Below, piece by piece: positions 1 through 5,925 of a DNA stretch of 8,334 nt (the first letter of the stretch is position 1; every line of letters begins with the position of its first letter). Source of the DNA: an uncultured Austwickia sp. (GTDB lineage: Bacteria > Actinomycetota > Actinomycetes > Actinomycetales > Dermatophilaceae). Location of the stretch: the NCBI GenBank assembly GCA_934678955.1, contig CAKUSI010000160.1:1-8334 (forward strand), written 5' to 3'. The notes under the pieces are model-generated. The model did no database searches. It was given only the letters and a program-made list of their open reading frames with translations, and was not told where the DNA came from. The position numbers were made by a program, and so were the translations under genes.

Positions 1-2949
1 TCACCAGGCGTCGCGGTAGGCCTTCACCGCCTCGGGTGACGCGTCCTTTGCGATCGCGACCGTTTCCACGCCGATCCGGTCCGCGCGGGCCGACACGTCG
101 AGCCAGGCGCGTACGCTGCGGACCGTCCAGGCGTCCGTCCTGGCAGTGATCGACCAGTTCACCGCGAGGCGCTTCCCCTGTCGTGCTGCCCAGTCGGACC
201 AGTCCGACAGGCCTCCGGCGCCGTTGACCGCCCGTGGCCAGGACCCGTCGGCGGGGATGGTGACGCCCACCAGGTCGACGCCTGCCGGGGGTGCCTTCAG
301 CGACCCGGGGGCGGTCCCGAGCGGGGCCACCCATTCCACGAGGATCCGGCTGTCGGCGCCCTTGAGGGAGGCAGCCACCTTCTCGACTGCTGCCCGTGAC
401 TGGTCAGAATCGGCATCCTTGGGCGGCGTCAACCGCACGACCGTCGGTCGCTCTCCCAACCGCGACACCGTCTGACCGAACGCCCGCCACTTTTGGGCCT
501 CCTCACCTGCGGCGAGCCGATCCAGGGAGCTGCCGCCCGCGGTGAGCGGGGCTGACACAACGACTTGGGCGGTTCCGGCCGGGATGGCCGACCAGAGCGG
601 GTCGCCCGTCCCCACCTTGGCAGGGTCTCGGGCGTCGAGTTCGACGGCCACGACGGATGGGCTTCGTCCCTGGACCGCGTTCGGGCCCGTCCACCCATCG
701 GCCGGGGCCGCGCGCCCAGTGGCCCATCTCGGCGCGCCCAGGACGAGGGGGTTCGCCTGGGTCCGCGGGGCGGCCTCCGCCGAGGCCTTCGGAGCCGGGC
801 GTTGCGCCACCGGGGCAGGCGCCGCGACGATGCGGCCTCCGCCGTGCCCTCTCGTCGAGGACGCTGATTCGGGGACCGTCGAGCCTGAGGCCGTCGTACC
901 AGGTTTCGTCGCGCTTGGGCTCGTCGCGCTTGGGCTCGTCGCGCTTGGGCTCGTCGGGCTGGTGGTTCCTGACGTGGGCGACTCTGTGGGGCGCGTCGTA
1001 CCGCTCCCGGTGGCTCCGGCGGAGGGAGACCCGTGCGCCGTGGAGCTGGAGGGGCCGCTCTCGGCCGAAGAGGAGGAGGCCGCCGGCGGTGCCTCGGTTT
1101 GGGTGGGGGTGCCCGGTGGAGCGTAGGTGGTCGCGGCGCTCGAGGCCGTGGAGGACGGCGCAGTCGGCTTCTGCGCGCTCGCAGTGGAGGACGTGGGGCG
1201 AGGCGCCGACGACGGAGGACGACTGCGCACGGTGGGCGATCCATCCTCCGCCGCGGAGTCGGCGCCCGTTGCCGGAGGCCGAGACGGGCTGCGCGTGGGC
1301 GTCCTGCCACCGGTGGCGGTGCTCGACGTCTCCTTCGTGGACGAACTGCTCGTGGGCGAGGGCGTCGAACGACGCGTGGCGCTGCCGGTGGCCGTGGCCG
1401 GGCTGGACGTCGGCGTGGATTTCGGTGGCGTCGAGCCGGTTTCGTCAGAGGGGCCCTCGTTGGGCGCGCTCGATCCAGGCTCGCTCCACTCGTCTCGCGG
1501 GGTCGCCGAGGAGTCCGCTCCTCGCCGGCCTGGTATGCCTGCCGTGGGCGTGTTCGACGCGTCGGTCGTGCTCGTGCCGGGTGACTCGGCCGGGGTGTGC
1601 GTGCCTGTCGGGTTCGACGTCGGGAGAGCGGTGCCCGGCGACGTGGCGCGCGGGTTCGCCGTGGGACTGTCGCCAGCGGACGGAGCGGCTTGTGGATCGG
1701 CGGCCGGCGTACGCGTCGGGCCGCGCTCGACGATCACCGTGACGGCGCCCTCCACCTGCGGCGGGATCACGACGGTGATCGGTGCATCCGGCGTCGCGTC
1801 GACTGGTGGCGCTCCGGTGACCGGCGGCCTGGTCGGCGAGGTCGGTGCCCCGCTGGAGGTCCAACCCGTCACGCTGTCGCTGGGGAACCTCGGAGCCTGC
1901 GACGGGGAGCCGGCGTCGCCTGCGGACGGCGTCGCCGGGGCTCGGGTGCCGCCGCGCGAGGCGTTCGCCGACCCGCCACCTTCGGCCGGTGCCTCGGGCG
2001 AGTAGTCGTCTCCGGTCGTGGCGGGCCCTGACGCGGTGGTCCCGGTCGTGGGGGTCCCGGTCGTGGTGGTCCCGGTGGCGGTGGTCCCTGTCGTGGCAGC
2101 ACCGGTGGCGGCACCGGGCGCGGTCGTCGGCGAGGCTGTGGGGAGTGGGCGGTCGCGGGGAGCGCCCTCGCGATCGGACGCCGGAGCCGGGGTCGGTCCG
2201 GTGTCGGGGCCGCTCGTCGGGGTTCCCACCGTGGTGGGTGGCGAGTATGAGGGGGCCCGCCCTTCCGCTTCCGATGACGGCGAGGGCATCTCCGCATGCT
2301 CGTCGTCCTCTGTCGTGGGTGTCGCGTCCTCGTCCCAGCGGCCTGCACTCGACGGACCAGCGGTCGAGCCCTCCTCGCGCGGGCCGGGTCGGGGCGGCGC
2401 TCCCGTCGTGTCTCGGGCGGTCGGCGACTCCGCGCGCTCCGCCTGGCCGGTGATCGGCGGCATCGCAGGAGTCGACCGCGGGGACGTGGGCGCTGGCGGC
2501 TCCGGCGCCGGGAGCGGAGGCGGTGGCGGATCGGTCGTCACGGCCACATCGGGGGTGCCAGTGCCCACCGATCCGGTGTTCGTGCCCGGGTCGGCTTCTC
2601 GGGCGTCCGCGTCCGAGCGCGCCGACCCGGCCGGATCGGGCACGTTCACCCTCGTACCCTCCGTTCGCTGCGGTGCGATGGTTTCTGCAGGTGGGTACGC
2701 AGCCTCGGTGTTGTGAGGGACCTCGAGATTCGCCTCAGAGGGCGCCGGCGAACCATACCCATCGGTGGCGGTCGGCATCCTCAGCGACTGCGCCGCGGTG
2801 GAGCTCGTCGGGCCCCCGAAGACGGAGCCCGAGGCGTCCGGTGTGGGCACGGCGGCCGCAGCCGAGGCGGGTAGGCCTCCGGCGACGGCCACCGTGGCGG
2901 CGAGTGGCAGGGCCGTGGCGATGATCAGGAGGCGTCGTGTCGGGGTCAT
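1..2949 (-). CDS. Large secreted mucin-like protein with C-terminal degenerate GH26-like domain
   Basis: A 982-residue protein whose TGA stop sits at the first bases of the window. Residues 1-30 form a classical Sec signal peptide: Arg5-Arg6, a hydrophobic core from about 7 to 23, and an Ala-x-Ala cleavage site near 28-33. Residues about 34-730 are low-complexity Ser/Thr/Pro/Ala/Gly with a polyproline run and pentapeptide repeats, as in glycosylated cell-wall-spanning stalks. Residues about 731-982 form the only evident globular domain. Its order of motifs (VVRL near 837-840, LVEW near 870-873, a DLVGV strand near 892-896, then a W-rich helix and AVNWS near 929-933) recalls actinobacterial GH26-like barrels. 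The acid/base and nucleophile glutamates I expect are replaced by Pro843 and Asn931, so catalysis is unlikely. No LPXTG motif or C-terminal membrane anchor is visible. The chosen ATG follows a weak GAAAG; an in-frame ATG at 3021 has a better AAGGA but would put 24 residues before the signal peptide. The reading frame and secretion are firm; the family call is inference. Confidence 0.85.
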   Translation of the reverse strand: MTPTRRLLIIATALPLAATVAVAGGLPASAAAAVPTPDASGSVFGGPTSSTAAQSLRMPTATDGYGSPAPSEANLEVPHNTEAAYPPAETIAPQRTEGTRVNVPDPAGSARSDADAREADPGTNTGSVGTGTPDVAVTTDPPPPPLPAPEPPAPTSPRSTPAMPPITGQAERAESPTARDTTGAPPRPGPREEGSTAGPSSAGRWDEDATPTTEDDEHAEMPSPSSEAEGRAPSYSPPTTVGTPTSGPDTGPTPAPASDREGAPRDRPLPTASPTTAPGAATGAATTGTTATGTTTTGTPTTGTTASGPATTGDDYSPEAPAEGGGSANASRGGTRAPATPSAGDAGSPSQAPRFPSDSVTGWTSSGAPTSPTRPPVTGAPPVDATPDAPITVVIPPQVEGAVTVIVERGPTRTPAADPQAAPSAGDSPTANPRATSPGTALPTSNPTGTHTPAESPGTSTTDASNTPTAGIPGRRGADSSATPRDEWSEPGSSAPNEGPSDETGSTPPKSTPTSSPATATGSATRRSTPSPTSSSSTKETSSTATGGRTPTRSPSRPPATGADSAAEDGSPTVRSRPPSSAPRPTSSTASAQKPTAPSSTASSAATTYAPPGTPTQTEAPPAASSSSAESGPSSSTAHGSPSAGATGSGTTRPTESPTSGTTSPTSPSATSPSATSPSATKPGTTASGSTVPESASSTRGHGGGRIVAAPAPVAQRPAPKASAEAAPRTQANPLVLGAPRWATGRAAPADGWTGPNAVQGRSPSVVAVELDARDPAKVGTGDPLWSAIPAGTAQVVVSAPLTAGGSSLDRLAAGEEAQKWRAFGQTVSRLGERPTVVRLTPPKDADSDQSRAAVEKVAASLKGADSRILVEWVAPLGTAPGSLKAPPAGVDLVGVTIPADGSWPRAVNGAGGLSDWSDWAARQGKRLAVNWSITARTDAWTVRSVRAWLDVSARADRIGVETVAIAKDASPEAVKAYRDAW
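911..955 (-). repeat. Three perfect 15-bp tandem repeats encoding TSPSA pentapeptides
   Basis: The unit gcgcttgggctcgtc (plus strand) occurs three times in a row without mismatch at 911-925, 926-940 and 941-955, with a partial unit on each side. It lies in frame in the stalk region of the large secreted protein and encodes TSPSA on the minus strand. Identity at every base, including synonymous positions, suggests recent slippage or unequal recombination rather than selection on the peptide alone. Confidence 0.9.
2011..2100 (-). repeat. Degenerate 15-bp repeats encoding Gly/Thr-rich pentapeptides
   Basis: Six consecutive pentads with glycine at every fifth position (AATTG, TTATG, TTTTG, TPTTG, TTASG, PATTG) are encoded on the minus strand. 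The DNA units are imperfect, built around ACGACCGGGACC. The block lies within the stalk of the large secreted protein and offers a dense run of threonines that could be O-glycosylated. It is an older or more diverged repeat than the TSPSA block. Confidence 0.75.
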
Positions 2950-3020
2950 CGTGTGGTTCTTTCGCGGTGGCGGGATGGGTTCGTGGGCTGCGGCGTGGGC
3001 GCGCGATCGGAGGGGATGCA

Positions 3021-4637
3021 TCACGGCCGGTCCTTGGGCGGGAGCAGGTAGACCACCTCGTCCGTGCCGAGGCGGGATCGGACGAGAGCGCCGGAGTCGG
3101 TGAGGTCCTCGGGGAAGGACTCGTCGTGCTGGAGGGAGCCGAGCGGGATGGTGGGGCCGACCAGGACCTGCTCGCCGGCAAGGTCGCCGAGCGCCCGGTC
3201 GGCCGAGACCAGCTGCGTGCTCCATTGGCCGAGGTCGGTGGCCCTTCCTGCGTCGAGGTCCACCAGCGTGCGACCGAGGATCCCCCAGTTGCGCGACGGG
3301 GAGGGGTGCCAGGTGGCGGAGCGCTCCTCGAAGACGCCGGGCCCGATCCACGCGAACCGCACGTCGTGTTCCCGGTCGGTGAAGACCAGGATCTGCGGCG
3401 CGGAGTCCGTGCCGGAGGAGAGCAGCGAGATGATCGATCCGCCGAGGTAGGACACCAGCGACGGTGCACCGGTCCCGCCGGGAATCTCCCAAGTGCGCGG
3501 CGCGGCCAGGGGCTGTCCTGGGGTCAAGTGCCACCATCCCGCCGACCCTGCGGCGGTGATAAGGCCGTCCGCGCGACCGGCCAGCGCCGTGGCACCGTCG
3601 GGCAGCGGGGCTGTGGCCAGCCGGCCGTCACGGACGAGGGCGGCGGTCCTGCCGTCGCCCGAGAGGACGAGCGGGGCGGTGCCTCGCAGGACGACGGACG
3701 ACCCTTCTGGCAGATCCAGTCCGCCGGCTTCACCGCTGTGCGGATCCCACCACGCCAACCGGTCTCCGACCTGACAGGCGATCACCTCATGGTTATCGAT
3801 AGTCGAGACCGTAAGATCGGTCCGTGGGTCTCCCGCAGGGTATGGCGCGCTCCAGCGAGTCTCGCCGGAGACGGCGTCGACAAGGACGACCCTCCGGTCG
3901 GAGGTCACGAACGCGACCCGACCGTCCGCGACCAGGACGCGGCCGGCGTCGGCCAGCAGCGCGGGCGTCCGCCACAGGGAGTCCTGTGACCACTCCAGCG
4001 GAGCGGCTGCCGCCAGCCGCTCTCCGCGCACGGTGGTGGGACCCGTCGCGACGGAGCCCCGCAGGAGAGTCCATGCGCCGAATACCAGCAGGAGGATCCC
4101 GCACGCCACCGCAGGGATCACGAAGCCTCGACTTATCGGAATGAAGTGACGTGGCGCGTGAAGCTGTCGCGGCCCCCTGCCGAGCCGTTTTCGGGAGGCG
4201 CCTCGGGGCGAAGTGACCGTATGAGCTCCTCGCCGCGGTCGTCCGCGCCGTCCGTCCTCCGCCCGTGGGGCCGAGTGTCGTCCCTCGGCGGGCCCTCCGG
4301 CGGTGCTGGCGGCCCGGTCCGCGCCGGTCTCGTCCGTCTCGGCGCCCTCATCGCGGGCCTGGGACTGCACGGCGGCCCCGTCATCAGCGGGCGCCCCGGC
4401 GACCTCGCCGAGCTCGGTCACTCGCCATCGGCCCTTCTCGACCCCGCGCTCTCTGATCACCACGGTGACCGCGCCGTCCGGTGTGTCGGCCGCTCGACGG
4501 GCTGCGGCGGAAACGACGCGGGTGTGGATCTCGCGGGCGTCAGTCCCGACGAAGCGCGTCCCGTCAAGAACAGCGACGATCTTGTCCGCTTCCGCGAGCC
4601 ATTCCAGGGTCAGCGGCGGCCCATCGCCGGCCTTCAT
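3021..4637 (-). CDS. Single-pass membrane protein with extracytoplasmic PQQ/WD40-like beta-propeller
   Basis: A 538-residue protein with the chosen start. Residues about 8-77 form a small alpha/beta-looking cytoplasmic domain that I cannot assign. Residues about 78-167 are a charged, Ala/Asp/Glu- then Arg-rich linker. One hydrophobic span lies at about 171-192, preceded by basic residues, which puts the N-terminus in the cytoplasm. Residues about 205-538 form repeated strands with blade-like signatures, such as GRVAFVTSD..VVLVDAVSGETRW, typical of PQQ-like propellers. This suggests a protein-interaction or ligand-binding scaffold outside the membrane rather than an enzyme; I see no catalytic motif. 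The ATG at 4637 follows GACGGGGA and begins sequence with more typical codon use. The frame is open to an ATG pair at 4796, but those 53 extra residues have lower GC at third positions and overlap intergenic-type elements. The stop overlaps an in-frame ATG (TGATG) of the next gene, so the two are probably co-translated. Confidence 0.8.
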   Translation of the reverse strand: MKAGDGPPLTLEWLAEADKIVAVLDGTRFVGTDAREIHTRVVSAAARRAADTPDGAVTVVIRERGVEKGRWRVTELGEVAGAPADDGAAVQSQARDEGAETDETGADRAASTAGGPAEGRHSAPRAEDGRRGRPRRGAHTVTSPRGASRKRLGRGPRQLHAPRHFIPISRGFVIPAVACGILLLVFGAWTLLRGSVATGPTTVRGERLAAAAPLEWSQDSLWRTPALLADAGRVLVADGRVAFVTSDRRVVLVDAVSGETRWSAPYPAGDPRTDLTVSTIDNHEVIACQVGDRLAWWDPHSGEAGGLDLPEGSSVVLRGTAPLVLSGDGRTAALVRDGRLATAPLPDGATALAGRADGLITAAGSAGWWHLTPGQPLAAPRTWEIPGGTGAPSLVSYLGGSIISLLSSGTDSAPQILVFTDREHDVRFAWIGPGVFEERSATWHPSPSRNWGILGRTLVDLDAGRATDLGQWSTQLVSADRALGDLAGEQVLVGPTIPLGSLQHDESFPEDLTDSGALVRSRLGTDEVVYLLPPKDRP

Positions 4638-4764
4638 GTCCCCGTCCGGCGGGGTGCTGGCCTGCCGGTCCGTCGCAGGGTTCCCCGCACCGTGCGGCAG
4701 CAGAGGTGCAGGGAAGGGGGCATGCCGCCAAAGGTAGGACGACCAAGTAGTGCATGACACCGGG

Positions 4765-4773
4765 TGTGGATAA
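4765..4773 (-). promoter_or_regulatory. Consensus DnaA box TTATCCACA
   Basis: The minus strand reads TTATCCACA, an exact match to the classical DnaA-binding nonamer. It lies between two direct copies of accgggtg (4759-4766 and 4773-4780), upstream of the preferred start of the propeller gene. I find no second consensus box and no AT-rich unwinding tract, so it is not an origin. It could be a DnaA-responsive regulatory or titration site, or chance. Confidence 0.35.
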
Positions 4774-4802
4774 CCGGGTGCCACCAAATGCATCATGACC
4801 GT

Positions 4803-4830
4803 TTCGACTTTCGTCGGACGCCCCGATTCC
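4803..4830 (-). promoter_or_regulatory. Weak candidate ECF-sigma-like promoter for the propeller/stalk genes
   Basis: On the minus strand GGAATC (4830-4825) is followed after 16 bases by GTCGAA (4808-4803). The pair resembles the GGAAC / GTC arrangement of ECF sigma factors such as SigE. Transcription would begin near 4796, giving a leader of about 160 nt before the ATG at 4637. The -35 half is imperfect, and a second CGGAATC lies 13 bp upstream. The call rests on motif shape alone. Confidence 0.2.
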
Positions 4831-4951
4831 GTCAGGTGATTCCGGAGCAGACAGTCCTGACCTGGGGCTTCTGGTGTTCCTCACGGGGGCAACGGCTTCA
4901 CGGGGCGCGCCTATGCGGCGGCCATGGCCCTGTGGATGAGTGAGGGCCAGT

Positions 4952-4964
4952 GTTCTGTCAGAAC
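4952..4964. promoter_or_regulatory. 13-bp palindrome GTTCTGTCAGAAC, operator-like
   Basis: Two 6-bp arms (gttctg / cagaac) mirror perfectly around one central base, as in sites for dimeric repressors. A nine-base piece, tgacagaac, recurs at 5067-5075. It is not the actinobacterial LexA box, which has GAAC and GTTC in the opposite order. The cognate regulator is unknown. Confidence 0.4.
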
Positions 4965-4966
4965 CG

Positions 4967-5012
4967 CGATCGGGACCCCCGAATCGGCGGAGCGGGTTCA
5001 GGGGGTCGATCG
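4967..5012. terminator. Strong inverted repeat, possible terminator without U tract
   Basis: Arms cgatcg-gg-accccc (4967-4980) and gggggt-cgatcg (5001-5012) pair over 12 bp, interrupted only by a two-base bulge. A gaa/ttc pairing could extend the stem into the 20-base loop. It lies about 265 bases past the lipoprotein stop codon. No run of T follows on either strand, so it may be an actinobacterial-type terminator lacking a U tract, or another structured RNA or DNA element. Confidence 0.4.
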
Positions 5013-5179
5013 TCTCGATACTCGGATGCCGATGTGTCCGCATCGAGAACGATGAGGCGATCTCGTTGACAGAACTACGGGATGACTCACGTCAACGCTG
5101 GACCACTCACCCGTACGAGGCGGTCACCCTGTCGCAAAGTGAGCCACCCCATCGTTATGTCGGGCTCGGTCGGGGCGCC

Positions 5180-5277
5180 CCGGCTGGCCCACGCTGGCTG
5201 GGTCACGCTGTATGGCTCACGCCGTCTGGCCCACGCTGGCTGGATCACGCTGTATGGCTCACGCTGGCTGGGTCACG
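5180..5277 (-). repeat. Seven tandem copies of a 14-bp unit abutting the lipoprotein stop codon
   Basis: Read on the minus strand, seven 14-bp units follow each other with no spacer from 5277 to 5180, with consensus CGTGANCCAGCCAG. Every unit keeps CGTG at positions 1-4 and CCA at 7-9. The variants recur in order and create a 42-bp super-period: 5184-5222 and 5226-5264 match at 38 of 39 positions. The array begins at the base next to the TGA stop of the lipoprotein gene. A diverged unit in the same orientation lies at 5078-5091 (11 of 14 bases matching), and an inverted partial copy (gtgagcca) lies at 5139-5146. Fourteen is not a multiple of three and no gene covers it, so it is not a peptide repeat. 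Confidence 0.9.
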
Positions 5278-5925
5278 TCAGTCGCAGGTCGGGGCCACCA
5301 TGTCGACCCGCACTTCGGAGGACGCCAGCGCCGACCCCTGGACCGGCACCTGCACGGCTTGGCCGTCGGGGGTCGCGAAGCGGACCACCGAGATCCCCGG
5401 CAGGCTCACCGCAGTGTGGACGAGTTGGGCGGTCCACCATTCGTCCCGAGGCTGGTCGCCGGTCTCGGCCGCAGGCACCACGAGCTCGAGGGTGTCGTCC
5501 ACGACGGCTCCGACCGACACCTGCTGGGCCGCTGCGACCCGGGTCGTCCAGCCGGCCGCTCGGCGGGATGGGGCGGGGCCCGCCACGAGCCTCACAAGCA
5601 GCGACTCCGCCCGATCCGTCAAGCCCAGCGAGGTGAGGTCCGGTGGATCGTCGCGCGCCAGGCACCCGGAGGGCGCCACGAAGTAGGGAGCGGGACGCGT
5701 CGGGTCCGAGGGAGCCTGGGGCGCCGGGCGCACGGTTGAGGCTCCTGGCGGGCTCGGACTCTCGGGGGCGTCAGCGCTGTGAGAAACCGCCGGGGGAGAC
5801 ATCTCGACCACGACAACGGCGCCGTCGCGGGGCAGCCCGCATCCCGTGCTGCAGATCGCGGCGAGGAGCAGCATCGACCCGGCGGAAAGCCTCGACCGCG
5901 GACGGTCCGGTGCCGGCGCTGTCAC
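5278..5925 (-). CDS. GerMN-domain lipoprotein (LpqB/CseA-like position)
   Basis: A 215-residue predicted lipoprotein. The n-region RPRSR, a hydrophobic stretch at 18-24 and STGC ending at Cys29 form a signal peptide II; Ser at -3 of the lipobox is less usual than Leu. A Pro/Ser-rich linker runs to about residue 78. Residues about 79-198 match the GerMN pattern: YFV near 81, LLVRLVAGP near 109-117, a VSVGAVVDDTLELVV strand pair near 136-150, and TAQLVHTAVSLPGISVVRF near 165-183. GerMN domains occur in spore-germination proteins and in actinobacterial LpqB, which partners the MtrAB two-component system. The GTG start overlaps the kinase stop (GTGA), so translation is coupled. Cys88 and Cys214 could form a disulfide outside the membrane. 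A role in signal input to the kinase is inferred from context. Family confidence is good; the partner role is not shown by sequence. Confidence 0.88.
   Translation of the reverse strand: MTAPAPDRPRSRLSAGSMLLLAAICSTGCGLPRDGAVVVVEMSPPAVSHSADAPESPSPPGASTVRPAPQAPSDPTRPAPYFVAPSGCLARDDPPDLTSLGLTDRAESLLVRLVAGPAPSRRAAGWTTRVAAAQQVSVGAVVDDTLELVVPAAETGDQPRDEWWTAQLVHTAVSLPGISVVRFATPDGQAVQVPVQGSALASSEVRVDMVAPTCD

Larger units (their letters stand above)
4638..5277. other. 640-base gene-free interval with repeats and candidate regulatory sites
   Basis: No reading frame here has a plausible start, codon bias or recognisable product on either strand. Frames that cross it are shadows of the flanking genes. 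The interval separates the kinase/regulator/lipoprotein operon from the propeller and stalk-protein genes. From high to low coordinates it holds a seven-unit 14-bp array, an imperfect hairpin (arms 5014-5019 and 5042-5047), a long inverted repeat, a 13-bp palindrome, a weak promoter-like pair and a DnaA box. A ten-base palindrome ggccatggcc also lies at 4920-4929. It most likely carries the end of one transcript and the promoter and leader of the next. Confidence 0.7.

Noticed and set aside
657..2005. Long plus-strand reading frames opposite the stalk-protein gene (for example 657-1742 and 1127-2005)
   Set aside because: They are antisense shadows of low-complexity GC-rich coding DNA, Arg/Ser- or Gly/Val-rich with no recognisable domain or ribosome site, while the minus frame has a signal peptide and a globular domain.
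2950..3537. Upstream extension of the stalk-protein reading frame to 3537
   Set aside because: The extra residues are an Arg/Pro/His-rich shadow of the propeller gene, and a clear signal peptide begins at 2949.
4765..4773. Replication origin
   Set aside because: Only one consensus DnaA box, no AT-rich tract and no dnaA, dnaN or rep gene nearby.
4638..4796. N-terminal extension of the propeller protein to the ATG pair at 4796
   Set aside because: The 53 residues look non-coding, have lower third-position GC and contain the DnaA box and direct repeats; the ATG at 4637 has a better ribosome site. This is not fully excluded.
4564..5043. 159-residue minus-strand frame across the gene-free interval
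   Set aside because: No domain, no ribosome site, and atypical composition rich in His, Pro and Arg; its 3' part is out of frame within the propeller gene.
5066..5071. TTGACA on the plus strand as a -35 promoter element
   Set aside because: No -10-like hexamer lies 16-18 bases downstream, and no plus-strand gene follows.
5180..5277. CRISPR array
   Set aside because: The 14-bp units are contiguous with no spacers and there are no cas genes.
5082..5636. Plus-strand frame that reads the 14-bp array as a repeated peptide (HAGW, TLYGSR)
   Set aside because: The peptide repeat follows automatically from the 42-bp DNA period, and the frame then runs antisense through the lipoprotein gene.
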